64,000 bases of DNA from the NCBI RefSeq assembly GCF_000196255.1, contig NC_006370.1, forward strand, positions 216,187 through 280,186. Direction: 5' to 3'. This DNA comes from Photobacterium profundum SS9. Its GTDB lineage: Bacteria > Pseudomonadota > Gammaproteobacteria > Enterobacterales > Vibrionaceae. The notes under the pieces are model-generated. The model worked only from the letters and a program-made list of their open reading frames with translations, was not told the DNA's origin and searched no databases. Position 1 is the stretch's first letter; every line of letters starts with the position of its first letter. Shown piece after piece: positions 19,256 to 27,889 of the stretch. The translations under genes were made by a program, and so were the position numbers.

Positions 19256-19303
19256 TATACCCAATTCTCGCTGAAACGAGCATCTTGAGGTAACTTGGGT
19301 ATA
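19256..19303. repeat. Solo arm of the miniature inverted-repeat element (48 bp)
   Basis: It begins with TATACCCA and continues with the exact complement of the left 41 bases of the long element (AATTCTCGCTGAAACGAGCA onward), ending CTTGGGTATA. It therefore keeps two termini but almost nothing of the interior. It is the smallest derivative in the window and lies between the gpsA terminator and cysE. Confidence 0.75.
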
Positions 19304-19335
19304 GCCATTACTAACATAGATAAACCGAGGGTGAT

Positions 19336-20157
19336 GTGAGGGAGTGCCAACAGAAAGAGATCTGGCAAGCAATTAAGCTAGAAGCGAGAGCGCAGTCAGA
19401 ACAAGAGCCTATGTTAGCCAGTTTTTATCATGCGACGATTATTAAGCATGATAACTTAGCCGCCGCGTTAAGTTATATTTTGGCGAATAAATTGGCGACA
19501 CCATCGATGCCTGCAATGGCTGTACGTGAAGTGGTTGAAGAAGCTTTTGCCGCAGATTGTATGATCACCGAGTCTGCTGCTTGTGATATTCGAGCGGTTG
19601 TTGAGCGCGATCCTGCGGTAGAAATGTACTCTATCCCTCTGTTGTATCTAAAAGGTTATCATGCTTTACAAGGCTACCGTGTTGCGAACTGGCTGTGGAA
19701 GCAAAAGCGCGTTGCATTAGCGGTATACCTGCAGAATCAAATTTCCGTGACATGCCAAGTCGATGTCCATCCTGCTGCGGTTATTGGGCAAGGTATTATG
19801 TTTGACCATGCGACAGGTATTGTTATTGGTGAAACGGCCGTGATTGAAAATGATGTATCGATTTTACAAGATGTTACCTTAGGTGGTACCGGTAAAGTTG
19901 GCGGCGATCGTCACCCTAAAATCCGTGAAGGTGTCATGATTGGGGCGGGTGCGAAAGTACTGGGTAATATTGAAGTGGGTGTGGGGGCTAAAATTGGTTC
20001 TTGTTCCGTGGTATTAAACCCCGTTCCCCCTCATACCACAGTGGCTGGTGTACCCGCTAAAGTGGTTGGTCGGCCTAGCAGTGATATGCCGTCAATGGAT
20101 ATGGATCAGCAATTTAACGGGAGTACGCAAACCTTTATTGCTGGTGATGGTATTTAA
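19336..20157 (+). CDS. cysE: Serine O-acetyltransferase
   Basis: The 273-residue product aligns with E. coli CysE end to end. It has an alpha-helical N-terminal domain (EPMLASFYHATIIKHDN) and a C-terminal left-handed beta-helix of hexapeptide repeats with DVHPAAVIGQGIMFDHATG and GGTGKVGGDRHPKI. The C-terminal tail ends in GDGI, the Ile that docks into cysteine synthase CysK. The enzyme makes O-acetylserine and is feedback-inhibited by cysteine. The start is a GTG at 19336 with GAGGG just upstream. No better ATG exists before the conserved region. Confidence 0.96.
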   Translation: MRECQQKEIWQAIKLEARAQSEQEPMLASFYHATIIKHDNLAAALSYILANKLATPSMPAMAVREVVEEAFAADCMITESAACDIRAVVERDPAVEMYSIPLLYLKGYHALQGYRVANWLWKQKRVALAVYLQNQISVTCQVDVHPAAVIGQGIMFDHATGIVIGETAVIENDVSILQDVTLGGTGKVGGDRHPKIREGVMIGAGAKVLGNIEVGVGAKIGSCSVVLNPVPPHTTVAGVPAKVVGRPSSDMPSMDMDQQFNGSTQTFIAGDGI

Positions 20158-20190
20158 CACCAACAGAAGTCAGTCGACTACATATAATAA

Positions 20191-20222
20191 CGAGAAGCAA
20201 TGATCCTGCTTCTCGTTTTTTT
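20191..20222 (+). terminator. Terminator downstream of cysE
   Basis: CGAGAAGCA and TGCTTCTCG form a perfect 9-bp stem followed by seven T residues. Confidence 0.88.
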
Positions 20223-20259
20223 ATGTATTCGTCTTATTATTTTTGTTGTTTCAAGAAGG

Positions 20260-20724
20260 CTAGATTGAGCCTTTAAAGCCAAGCTGACGCCATGCTTCAT
20301 AACCAATAATGGCTGCAGCATTGGATAAGTTCAGGCTGCGGCTATCTGGGTGCATTGGTATACGTAAGCGTTGTTCTAACGGCAAGCTTTCAATAAAGTC
20401 AGCCGGTAACCCTCGGGTTTCAGGACCGAAAATGAGTACATCACCTTCCGCAAATTGCGCATTAGTATGGTAGTTCGTTGTCTTGGTGGTACAGGCAAAT
20501 AAGCGACGACCAGCCATGGCTTCTTTAAAGGCCGCAAAATCTTTATGGCGATGTACATGAGCCAAATCGTGATAATCCAACCCTGCTCGACGCAACTTCT
20601 TCTCTTCTAAGTCAAACCCTAAAGGCTCTATGAGGTGCAAATCGGCGCCGCAGTTGGCACACAAACGGATTATATTGCCCGTATTAGGGGCGATTTCAGG
20701 TTCGTAAAGGGCAATATCAAACAT
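20260..20724 (-). CDS. trmL: tRNA (cytidine(34)-2'-O)-methyltransferase
   Basis: A SPOUT-family methyltransferase of about 154 residues that methylates the wobble 2'-OH of tRNA-Leu isoacceptors using S-adenosylmethionine. Recognised segments are [20 protein letters not shown] at the N-terminus, [11 protein letters not shown], and the knot region [11 protein letters not shown] and [16 protein letters not shown] near the C-terminus. The ATG at 20724 matches the E. coli N-terminus. A GTG five codons upstream is possible but gives an extra tail without family support. Confidence 0.94.
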   Translation of the reverse strand: MFDIALYEPEIAPNTGNIIRLCANCGADLHLIEPLGFDLEEKKLRRAGLDYHDLAHVHRHKDFAAFKEAMAGRRLFACTTKTTNYHTNAQFAEGDVLIFGPETRGLPADFIESLPLEQRLRIPMHPDSRSLNLSNAAAIIGYEAWRQLGFKGSI

Positions 20725-20833
20725 AAGTTTAGAAAACACATTGCAGAAAGGTAGTGGTTATTGTGACAAGCACACCCTCAACAAGCAAATGTTTACTTGT
20801 CGAAGGCGTAAGCTAAATAATCCTTTCTTTTGC

Positions 20834-22201
20834 TTAATAGGGCTGACTTAAAGGCAGTAAGATGGTGATCCTAAGGCCACCGATAGGGCTCTTGCTGGCA
20901 TTAATTGTGCCGCTATGTTGGCGAATCGCGCTTTCTGTAATCGCCAGCCCTAAACCTGTACCACCACTGCTGCGATCCCTAGCGGTTGATACCCGATAAA
21001 AAGGACGAAAGATATCGTTGAGTTCATCATCAGGGACGCCTTCACCGTTATCATCAATTACAATGGTGAGCTGCTTTTTTTGAACTGAAAAATGCAGGGT
21101 TATTGTATCGTTGCCATATTTGATGGCATTGCGGATCACGTTTTCTAGTGCGCTGATGAGTAAATTAGGGTTACCGTTAATTGGCCACTCTTTTAGTGCA
21201 TTATAGGTTAATGACTTATTATTTTGCTCGGCTTCAAAACGGGCATCTTCTAGCATTTCATACCAAAGGCTGTGTGCATCAGAGTTTTCTAGCTGTTCGT
21301 GACTATTGACCTGCATACGTGATAATTCCAACAGCTCGCTAATCATTTTTTCTAATCGCTCAGCTTCGGTATCAATGCGTGTTAGCTCTTTACTCTCACC
21401 TTGCTTACGTTTTGCGAGTGCATTTGCCATGCGTAAACGGGTGAGGGGAGATCGTAGCTCATGTGAAATGTCTGATAATAAGCGTTGCTGGCCGCTAATC
21501 ATTTGATTGATGGCCAATACCATTTGGTTGAAGCTAGCACCAGCTTGTTTAAATTCGCGAGGACCTGTTTCAAGTTTTGGATCGGCTTCAAAATGCCCTG
21601 TCGCTACTCGCTCTGCTGCTCGTTGTAGTCGACGAGCCGGTAAGCTAACGACCCAAGCTAACCACAAAAGGAAAGGGGTACTGACCAACATAGTGACAAG
21701 TAAGAGCTGGAAGGGCTTATCGAGTATTTGAATGAAGAAAGGGGGCGTTTCACGCCATATTCGCCCGATATACATCAACGTAGTTTGTTGTTGGTCGGTG
21801 ACTTTTAATGGCCCTGCCATCATCCAGCGACCATAAAGCTTTTGTCTTGGATTTTGTGGATCGTCGGCAATCGTGATGAAATTGCGTAACGCCTTATTTC
21901 GACCGTGAGGGGAAATGATTTCACCGTCTTCAGTGGTAAAGTACAGCTGGATGCCTTTATGATTATCCCGATCGGTATAGCGTTTAAGTTTTTGTTTTAA
22001 TGATCCGCGCTCGTCGCTGATACGTTCTGAGATATCTTGAGCAGAATCTTGCAGGCGTTTTAAATTTTGTGCTGGAATCGTATGCTGCGCCCGCGGATCA
22101 AGGTTAGGAAGCAGTACGAGAGTGACGACCACCACGAGCAACGTCAGCCAAAAAATCGCAAAAATTCGACTATATAAACTAGAAAACCGTGGAAATCGCA
22201 T
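20834..22201 (-). CDS. cpxA: Envelope-stress sensor histidine kinase CpxA
   Basis: The 455-residue product has a first membrane span (about residues 9-29), a periplasmic sensor domain (about 30-165) and a second span (about 166-188). These are followed by a HAMP domain, the H-box ISHELRSPLTRLRM with the phosphorylated His at about residue 245, and the ATP-binding N, G1 (IDDNGEGVP) and G2 (SGGTGLGLAI) boxes. It is the Cpx sensor of misfolded envelope protein stress. Its ATG overlaps the cpxR stop by one base (TAATG). Since cpxR is frameshifted, translation of cpxA may be affected by loss of coupling. Confidence 0.95.
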   Translation of the reverse strand: MRFPRFSSLYSRIFAIFWLTLLVVVVTLVLLPNLDPRAQHTIPAQNLKRLQDSAQDISERISDERGSLKQKLKRYTDRDNHKGIQLYFTTEDGEIISPHGRNKALRNFITIADDPQNPRQKLYGRWMMAGPLKVTDQQQTTLMYIGRIWRETPPFFIQILDKPFQLLLVTMLVSTPFLLWLAWVVSLPARRLQRAAERVATGHFEADPKLETGPREFKQAGASFNQMVLAINQMISGQQRLLSDISHELRSPLTRLRMANALAKRKQGESKELTRIDTEAERLEKMISELLELSRMQVNSHEQLENSDAHSLWYEMLEDARFEAEQNNKSLTYNALKEWPINGNPNLLISALENVIRNAIKYGNDTITLHFSVQKKQLTIVIDDNGEGVPDDELNDIFRPFYRVSTARDRSSGGTGLGLAITESAIRQHSGTINASKSPIGGLRITILLPLSQPY

Positions 22202-22897
22202 TAAAGCTCCTCAACCAATAAATAACCTTTTCCTCGAAGGGTCTTTATGCGAGGTTTACCGTCTGCACGCTCAGGCAATTTTTTTCGTAGATTAGACACA
22301 TGCATATCAATAGCGCGATCAAATTGAGCCAGCCGTTTGCCGAGCACTTCCATACTGAGTTCATTTTTTGCAATAATTTTACCCGGATGCTGAATCAGGT
22401 AACTTAATAACGCGAGCTCTGTGCCAGTCATTTCGATAGATTCACCGAGGCAAAAGACTTCTTGGCGACCCGGGTAAATATTGATGTCTTGATAAGAAAT
22501 GCATTCAGGTTCGTTAGCGCGCTGGTTATTTTCTGTTAGTTGAGTGCGGCGTAAAATGGCGCGTATGCGAGCGAGCAGTTCCCGATCACTAAATGGTTTG
22601 GGTAAGTAGTCATCGGCACCCAGCTCTAAACCGATCACTCGGTCAATTTCCTCACCTTTTGCCGTTAGCATCAATACTGGGCGTGGCAAAGCTCTCCCTT
22701 AGTTTGCGTAACATCTGAGTGCCGTTCATTTTTGGCATCATGACATCAAGTAAAATCAAGTCGATACTGGAATCTATTTTTTCTAAGCCTTCAATGCCAT
22801 TGTTTGCCTCGACAATATCAAAGCCTTCCATCTCTAAGATATCGGTTAATAAAGAGGTCAGTTCGATGTCGTCATCAACTAAAAGAATCTTTGCCAT
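22201..22897 (-). pseudogene. cpxR: Response regulator CpxR, frameshifted in its receiver domain
   Basis: Two overlapping frames together make a full CpxR of about 231 residues. The 5' frame (22897 down to about 22679) gives MAKILLVDDDIELTSLLTDI and the phospho-acceptor segment LILLDVMMPKMNG. The 3' frame (about 22677 to 22201) gives VLMLTAKGEEIDRVIGLELG and the winged-helix DNA-binding domain ending RTLRGKGYLLVEEL. The frames join if one base is skipped at 22678 (ACG CCC A GTA on the coding strand). The combined length of 697 bases is one more than a whole number of codons. All other parts look intact. This is a genuine recent mutation, a sequencing error, or less likely recoding at CCC-A. 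Confidence 0.88.
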
Positions 22898-23011
22898 AAT
22901 TAAAGCCCTAAATAGATGCCGTTACAATGACGGCGATAAACGCATAAGGTGAGTTCGATATAGATAAGTATCTCTAATCTACTTCATAGAGCCAAGTTTA
23001 TATGTGCATGC

Positions 23012-23026
23012 TTTACGCAGTTTTAC
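23012..23026 (-). promoter_or_regulatory. CpxR box upstream of cpxP and cpxRA
   Basis: On the - strand it reads GTAAA-ACTGC-GTAAA, an exact match to the CpxR consensus GTAAA-N5-GTAAA. It lies 77-91 bp upstream of the cpxP ATG and about 115 bp upstream of cpxR, where it could control both directions, as in E. coli. Confidence 0.75.
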
Positions 23027-23102
23027 GTTCAATAGACAGCGCTTTACCTTGCGCAGGATAAGATTACTCCATACACCAACAACGGATACTTGGAGAAACA
23101 AC

Positions 23103-23585
23103 ATGACCTCATTTAAGAAAGCATTAGTAATCGCAATTGCACTTCCTATGGCTCTTGGCTCGGCGTCGGCACTTGCATTCGGCGGCGGCAATCATCACGG
23201 TGGAAAGGGTAGTTGTGGTATGCAAGATGGTCGTAAAGTGTTTAGTCAATTAGATCTGACTGATGCGCAAAAAGAACAAATGAAATCAATGCGTGAAATG
23301 AATCGTGACGAAATGAAAAGTAAGCGCCTTGAAAAGCACGCAGAGATGAAAGCAAACCACGATAAGATGCAAGAATTAGTGCTTGCTAGCGATTTTGATG
23401 AAAATGCAGTGCGTGATTTAGCCCAGCAGATGTCAACGGCTCAAGTTGAAAGACGTGTGGCAATGCTTGAAAAGCGTCATGAAGTGCTCAATATCTTAAC
23501 GCCCGAGCAGAAGACGCAATACCAAACTCTTCAGGCTGAGCGTGCTGAGAAATGCCAAGCACGTATGGCTGACCGCCAAAAATAA
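23103..23585 (+). CDS. cpxP: Periplasmic CpxP/Spy-family stress protein
   Basis: The product is about 160 residues. From the ATG at 23103 (GGAG upstream) it has a typical signal peptide ending near SALA-FGGGN. The mature protein is helical and charged and carries the paired LTxxQ motifs of this family, LTDAQKEQMKSM and LTPEQKTQYQTL. CpxP binds the CpxA sensor domain to damp signalling and helps deliver misfolded proteins to DegP. The divergent position from cpxRA and the CpxR box between them support CpxP over Spy. The frame is open further upstream, but the extension lacks support. Confidence 0.9.
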   Translation: MTSFKKALVIAIALPMALGSASALAFGGGNHHGGKGSCGMQDGRKVFSQLDLTDAQKEQMKSMREMNRDEMKSKRLEKHAEMKANHDKMQELVLASDFDENAVRDLAQQMSTAQVERRVAMLEKRHEVLNILTPEQKTQYQTLQAERAEKCQARMADRQK

Positions 23586-23607
23586 ATGTTCCCCCTGTTA
23601 TTCATCG

Positions 23608-23636
23608 AAGCCGCAACCTAGTTTGCGGCTTTTTGT
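23608..23636 (+). terminator. Terminator downstream of cpxP
   Basis: AAGCCGCAA pairs with TTGCGGCTT around a short loop and is followed by a T-rich run (TTTTTGTT). Confidence 0.85.
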
Positions 23637-23969
23637 TATCTGAAATTTGGGTTTTATTCTGGCTAATTATGCAGTTTTGTTAGAGCAAATTGTCACGAGC
23701 CGTCTTTTTTGTTATTAATTTTCGTCACAAAACAGCTATACTGCGGGGTATTAGATGTTGAATTAACGACACCTGTTCGCATGAGTCAGAAGTGATCGTG
23801 ATATGAATCAACAAAAAATTTTATCAAAATTGTAATACTCCTACATATGTAGGAAAGTTACAGTTTATACGAGCATAAGTTGGACACTTCCACTTATGGT
23901 ACCGAGAGGGGGAACCTCGGTAACTCGTTCCGGATTTGAATTTTCAATTCCCAAAGTCAGAGGGTAACC
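23637..23969 (+). promoter_or_regulatory. pfkA upstream region with a leader hairpin
   Basis: TATACT at 23737-23742 is a plausible -10 element. If it is used, the 5' untranslated leader is over 220 bases long. TACCGAG (23900-23906) and CTCGGTA (23916-23922) form a 7-bp stem about 50 bases before the pfkA start. No open frame of note lies in the leader. fieF, which lies here in E. coli, is absent. Confidence 0.4.
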
Positions 23970-24932
23970 ATGATTAAGAAGATTGGTGTTTTGACCAGTG
24001 GTGGTGACGCACCTGGTATGAATGCAGCGGTTCGCGGTGTTGTACGTGCTGCGTTATCAGACGGTCTAGAAGTGTACGGAATATATGACGGCTACCAAGG
24101 TCTTCATCAGAACCGTATCGAAAAGCTAAGCCGCACAAGTGTATCAGACGTGATTAACAGGGGCGGTACGTTCCTTGGTTCTGCACGTTTCCCTGAGTTC
24201 AAAGACGAAAAAGTTCGTGCTCAGGCGATTCAGAACTTGAAGATGCACGGCATCGAGGCACTTGTTGTTATCGGTGGTGACGGTTCATACATGGGTGCTA
24301 AGAAGCTAACTGAGATGGGCTTCCCATGTATCGGTATTCCAGGTACGATTGATAATGATGTAGCAGGTACTGATTACACGATTGGTTACTTTACTGCTTT
24401 AAATACGGTTATTGATGCGATTGACCGTCTTCGTGATACGTCTTCTTCCCACCAGCGTATTTCTATCGTTGAAGTTATGGGCCGCCATTGTGGTGATCTT
24501 ACTTTAATGTCAGCAATTGCTGGTGGCTGTGAATACATCATTACGCCTGAAACTGGTCTTCATAAAGAAGAGCTGATCGCTAAGATTAAAGAAGGTATCT
24601 ACAAAGGCAAGAAGCACGCGATTGTGGCGCTTACAGAGCTGATGACAGATGCTAACGAACTAGCAAAATACATCGAAGATGAAACCGGCCGTGAAACACG
24701 CGCGACGGTGCTGGGTCACATTCAACGTGGCGGTCAGCCGACGGCATTTGACCGTATTCTTGCATCACGCATGGGTGCTTACGCGGTTGAGCTGCTTATA
24801 CAGGGTGAAGGTGGTCGTTGTGTTGGTGTTCAGAATGAGAAGATGGTTCATCACGATATCATCGACGCCATTGAGAACATGAAGCGTCCTGTTCGTAAAG
24901 ATCTTTACGAGCTAGCAGACAAATTGTTCTAA
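23970..24932 (+). CDS. pfkA: ATP-dependent 6-phosphofructokinase
   Basis: The 320-residue product is the standard bacterial PfkA length. It has the ATP-binding [18 protein letters not shown] at the N-terminus, [11 protein letters not shown], the catalytic [16 protein letters not shown] (about residues 125-140, with the Asp base) and the substrate/effector segments [11 protein letters not shown] and [15 protein letters not shown]. It phosphorylates fructose 6-phosphate in glycolysis. It is monocistronic, with a terminator on each side. Confidence 0.98.
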   Translation: MIKKIGVLTSGGDAPGMNAAVRGVVRAALSDGLEVYGIYDGYQGLHQNRIEKLSRTSVSDVINRGGTFLGSARFPEFKDEKVRAQAIQNLKMHGIEALVVIGGDGSYMGAKKLTEMGFPCIGIPGTIDNDVAGTDYTIGYFTALNTVIDAIDRLRDTSSSHQRISIVEVMGRHCGDLTLMSAIAGGCEYIITPETGLHKEELIAKIKEGIYKGKKHAIVALTELMTDANELAKYIEDETGRETRATVLGHIQRGGQPTAFDRILASRMGAYAVELLIQGEGGRCVGVQNEKMVHHDIIDAIENMKRPVRKDLYELADKLF

Positions 24933-24976
24933 ACAGACATGTATTGTTTTAAGCAATAATGACGTTGTTGTAATAA

Positions 24977-25002
24977 AAGCCGACCATAGTGTCGGTTTTT
25001 TT
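24977..25002 (+). terminator. Terminator downstream of pfkA
   Basis: AAGCCGAC pairs with GTCGGTTT around a CATAGT loop and is followed by a T run. Confidence 0.8.
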
Positions 25003-25081
25003 ATATCTGTTATTTAGCGGGGAGAACGAAAGCACTGAGTGGAATGGCTGGAGAATTGAACGTTAATATCGATGTAGAAAC

Positions 25082-25109
25082 AAAAAAGGCCAACCGAAGT
25101 TGACCTTTT
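25082..25109 (-). terminator. Terminator downstream of tpiA
   Basis: On the - strand AAGGTCAAC and GTTGGCCTT flank a TTCG tetraloop, and a run of T follows. UUCG loops are a common hallmark of efficient intrinsic terminators. Confidence 0.88.
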
Positions 25110-25133
25110 CTCACGTTATTCTAAAAATAGAAA

Positions 25134-25904
25134 TTACGCTTTTGCTTCAGCTGCTGCTTTAGCGATAGCGGCAAAGCTTTTCGCGTCAAGTGCTGCACCG
25201 CCAACTAGAGCACCATCGATGTCTGGTTGTGCAAAGTATGCTGCTGCGTTTTCTGGCTTAACAGAACCGCCGTATTGAATAACAAGGTTCTTAGCAACTT
25301 CTTCAGATTTCTCTGCAATGTGAGCACGGATTTGAGCGTGGATGCGTTGTGCATCTTCAGCTGTAGCTGCTTTACCAGTACCGATAGCCCATATTGGTTC
25401 GTAAGCGATGATAGCGCCTTCAAGAGCTTCAACACCTTGAGTGTTGATAACAGCGTCAAGTTGACGTGCACAAACTGCCATTGTTTCGCCAGCTTCGTTT
25501 TGAGCGTCAGATTCGCCGATACAAAGAACAGGCGTTAGGCCGTTTTCTTTTAGGAATGCGAATTTCTTAGCAACAAACTCGTCTGATTCGTTGTGGTATT
25601 CACGACGCTCAGAGTGACCGATGATGATATGAGATGCGCCGAACTCTTTAAGCATTGCTGGAGACATATCGCCAGTGAATGCACCGCTGTTATTTAGATC
25701 TGAGTTTTGAGCACCTAGGATGATCGCGCTGCCAGCTTCAGTAAGCGTATGCTCAGCAAGATCGATGAAAAGTGCTGGTGGAGCAACTGCTACGTCAACG
25801 CCTGTTACGCCTTCAAGTTCAGCGTTAAGACCGTTTAGTAGATTAACAACCATTTCTTTGCTGCCGTTTAGTTTCCAGTTACCCATAACTACAGGATGAC
25901 GCAT
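25134..25904 (-). CDS. tpiA: Triosephosphate isomerase
   Basis: The product is about 256 residues. It interconverts dihydroxyacetone phosphate and glyceraldehyde 3-phosphate. Visible catalytic elements are GNWKLNGS with the active-site Lys, the electrophile [12 protein letters not shown] (His at about residue 96), the catalytic Glu in [14 protein letters not shown] (about residue 168) and the flexible loop just after it, and the phosphate-binding YGGSV and GALVGGAAL. The ATG at 25904 has GGAG upstream and matches the family N-terminus. Six open codons upstream are not used. Confidence 0.97.
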   Translation of the reverse strand: MRHPVVMGNWKLNGSKEMVVNLLNGLNAELEGVTGVDVAVAPPALFIDLAEHTLTEAGSAIILGAQNSDLNNSGAFTGDMSPAMLKEFGASHIIIGHSERREYHNESDEFVAKKFAFLKENGLTPVLCIGESDAQNEAGETMAVCARQLDAVINTQGVEALEGAIIAYEPIWAIGTGKAATAEDAQRIHAQIRAHIAEKSEEVAKNLVIQYGGSVKPENAAAYFAQPDIDGALVGGAALDAKSFAAIAKAAAEAKA

Positions 25905-26254
25905 AGTTTTTCTCCAAATCATTGATGTAAATTAACTAAAGTAATTGAGTAAAAATATAACAGTGTAAGGTGATATTTTTACTGTCTAAAATCATTAATG
26001 AGCTCGTTGTACCTTTTTCAGGGGGAAAAGTGAACTCTAAAACGGAATTATTTCCGAATAAATCCAAATCGATTTGTGATCGGTCCGTAATTGTTAGTGA
26101 ATTGATGAAATTAGCATTTGTATGTGCCTAATCGATTACGACTTTAAAAAGAGAGTGATCTTTGGTTGAATTTTTAGCCAATAGTTTAGCCTCTTGCGAT
26201 GAGATCGGGTAAATTATGAGCTGAAATTAAAAGTCATATCATGGAGGAGTCGTA
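25905..26254. other. Divergent intergenic region, tpiA / isomerase gene
   Basis: A 350-bp AT-rich gap that should hold the promoters of tpiA and of the + strand isomerase gene. TAAATTAT around 26211 is a possible -10 for the latter. I see no gene, repeat or stable hairpin. Confidence 0.35.
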
Positions 26255-26602
26255 ATGCCTAATTTGGTCATGGAGTATTCTGACCCAGTAGCAGAGCGTG
26301 TGAATATTAGAGACTTACTGGAAGATTTACACCAAGCCTTACTCGAGAGTGGTTTGTTTGAGCCAGAATCGGTTAAATCCCGTTCTTACCCTTGCCATAA
26401 TTGGTTCGTTGGTGAAGGTGGTGATCGTAAAACGTTTATTCATCTCAATCTGAGTTTACTGTCAGGGCGAACACCTGAGAAAAAACGTGAATTATCACGA
26501 AATTTATTAAGTGTATTAGAGTCACATGCTAGTGATATTAATAGTTTAACCGTCGATGTGCGTGATATGGATGTCGATAGCTTTCTAAAGGTTAGTTTTT
26601 AA
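26255..26602 (+). CDS. 5-carboxymethyl-2-hydroxymuconate delta-isomerase family protein
   Basis: A 115-residue tautomerase-superfamily protein resembling HpaF/CHMI. After removal of Met the N-terminus is Pro (PNLVMEYSD), the catalytic base of this superfamily, and the body shows SYPCHNWFVGEG and HLNLSLLSGRTPEKK. CHMI acts in homoprotocatechuate degradation, but no other hpa gene is nearby, so the true substrate may differ. The ATG at 26255 follows a strong GGAGG. It converges with the next gene and overlaps its end by 4 bp. Confidence 0.82.
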   Translation: MPNLVMEYSDPVAERVNIRDLLEDLHQALLESGLFEPESVKSRSYPCHNWFVGEGGDRKTFIHLNLSLLSGRTPEKKRELSRNLLSVLESHASDINSLTVDVRDMDVDSFLKVSF

Positions 26603-26925
26603 CTCTCGGATTGATGGGTTGGGTGTATAAAGGCTTTCACTTCTGCAGTATGTTCAGTTAAAGCTTGTGGGTCATTTAACGCGAGGGCAAAGCGCTTGAG
26701 CTGTTGTTGTAACTCTGCCATTAAAAGAATATTGATGTGGTTAGGGTTTTTACCACGTGCGATAACCTGATTAATGTGGCTCATTTGTGCACGTAAGCGA
26801 GGCTGCATTGCTTGGCTAGATTGTTCGATAATCTCCTCACTCATGCTTTGTCGCAAGGCTTCAAGTTCATGCGGTGCGTTCTCGGCCATGGCTTTTAACT
26901 CGTCAAAAGATGGTAATGTTTGCAT
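26599..26925 (-). CDS. Conserved small protein, DUF3135-like
   Basis: An acidic helical protein of about 108 residues beginning MQTLPSFDELKAMAENAP. It resembles short vibrio proteins of unknown function that I would place in DUF3135, without certainty. There is no signal peptide, membrane span or metal motif. The ATG at 26925 is preferred because GAGGG sits just upstream. An eight-codon extension is open. It lies between the isomerase and fpr genes. Role unknown. Confidence 0.65.
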   Translation of the reverse strand: MQTLPSFDELKAMAENAPHELEALRQSMSEEIIEQSSQAMQPRLRAQMSHINQVIARGKNPNHINILLMAELQQQLKRFALALNDPQALTEHTAEVKAFIHPTHQSES

Positions 26926-27113
26926 TGCAACGCCCTCTATCCGTGCCATCTTTTTATTACCCTACTTTCATTAGCATGGTAATAAGAAGAGTGAAGTGAT
27001 GTAGATAAGCGTAGTCAGCCTAGTTAACTCTAGACTGACTTGTTTTTGAGACATTCGGTGAGACAGTCGCGAGATAACAACGATTTATCATCCAGTAGCT
27101 ATGACTGGCAATA

Positions 27114-27872
27114 TTACCAATAATGCTCCATGGTAATTTGTCCTGGTTTACGACGTAGGTTTTTCTCAAATCCTTTGGCTTCAAGGGCTGCTTTCGTATC
27201 TTTGACCATTTCAGGATTGCCACACAACATGATTTGGCTTGTGGTCGGGTTAAGAGGTAGGCCGACATGGCGCTCTAACATCCCATCTGCAATGGCTTGA
27301 GGTATGCGCCCCGGCAAACTGAGCATTGCGGGTTCTCGACTGACAAAAGGTTGAACGATGAACTGATCTGGGTGCCTTTCTTTTAGTGTGTTTATTTCAG
27401 CTTGATAGCTAAGATCAGACGCAAAGCGCACGGCATGGATTAGCACGACTTTACGGTAGCGTTTCCAAACGCTGTTCGCGCTGGTATCTGAATTTAATAA
27501 GATAGAAAGATAAGGACCAATTGCCGTACCTGTGGCAAGCATCCACAAATGCTCACTCTCGGGCACTTCATTTAGTGTGAAATAGCCATTTGCGCGAGCA
27601 GATACAAATACCGTATCGCCTGCTTGTAGGGCGTGAAGGCGAGGCGAAAGCAAGCCATCAGCCACGCGTGTAGCATATACTTCAACAAGGGTTTCACTGG
27701 GAGGATTAACGAAGGAGTAGGCGCGCTGGATCATTTTGCCGTCAATTTCTAAACCGAGTTTGGTAAATTGCCCAGCTTTAAATGGTTCAATATTAGCGCG
27801 TAAAGTTAAACTAAAAAGGTCATTATTCCAGTGACGATTAGTAACAACTTCCGCAGGAATCCAGTCAGCCAT
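27114..27872 (-). CDS. fpr: Ferredoxin/flavodoxin--NADP+ reductase
   Basis: The 252-residue product has the FAD-binding RAYSFVNPPSE (R-x-Y-S, about residues 50-60), the NADP-binding LATGTAIGPYLSIL (about residues 112-125), LCGNPEMVKDT and a C-terminal EHYW. The aromatic end is typical of the Fpr class that stacks on the flavin. It reduces flavodoxin or ferredoxin for radical enzymes and oxidative-stress defence. It lies 17 bp downstream of a Cys-rich regulator gene in the same direction, which may control it. Proximity to glpX is as in E. coli. Confidence 0.92.
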   Translation of the reverse strand: MADWIPAEVVTNRHWNNDLFSLTLRANIEPFKAGQFTKLGLEIDGKMIQRAYSFVNPPSETLVEVYATRVADGLLSPRLHALQAGDTVFVSARANGYFTLNEVPESEHLWMLATGTAIGPYLSILLNSDTSANSVWKRYRKVVLIHAVRFASDLSYQAEINTLKERHPDQFIVQPFVSREPAMLSLPGRIPQAIADGMLERHVGLPLNPTTSQIMLCGNPEMVKDTKAALEAKGFEKNLRRKPGQITMEHYW

Positions 27873-27889
27873 AATTTTCTCCCAATTCT

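Noticed and set aside
20780..20799. Palindrome ACAAGCAAATGTTTACTTGT between trmL and cpxA as a terminator
   Set aside because: No T run follows on either strand and the stem is AT-rich. It may be chance.
22201..22897. Programmed +1 frameshift as the normal way to make CpxR
   Set aside because: The CCC-A site is permissive in principle, but no stop codon, upstream Shine-Dalgarno-like stimulator or downstream structure is seen, and known cpxR genes are single frames. Mutation or sequencing error is simpler.
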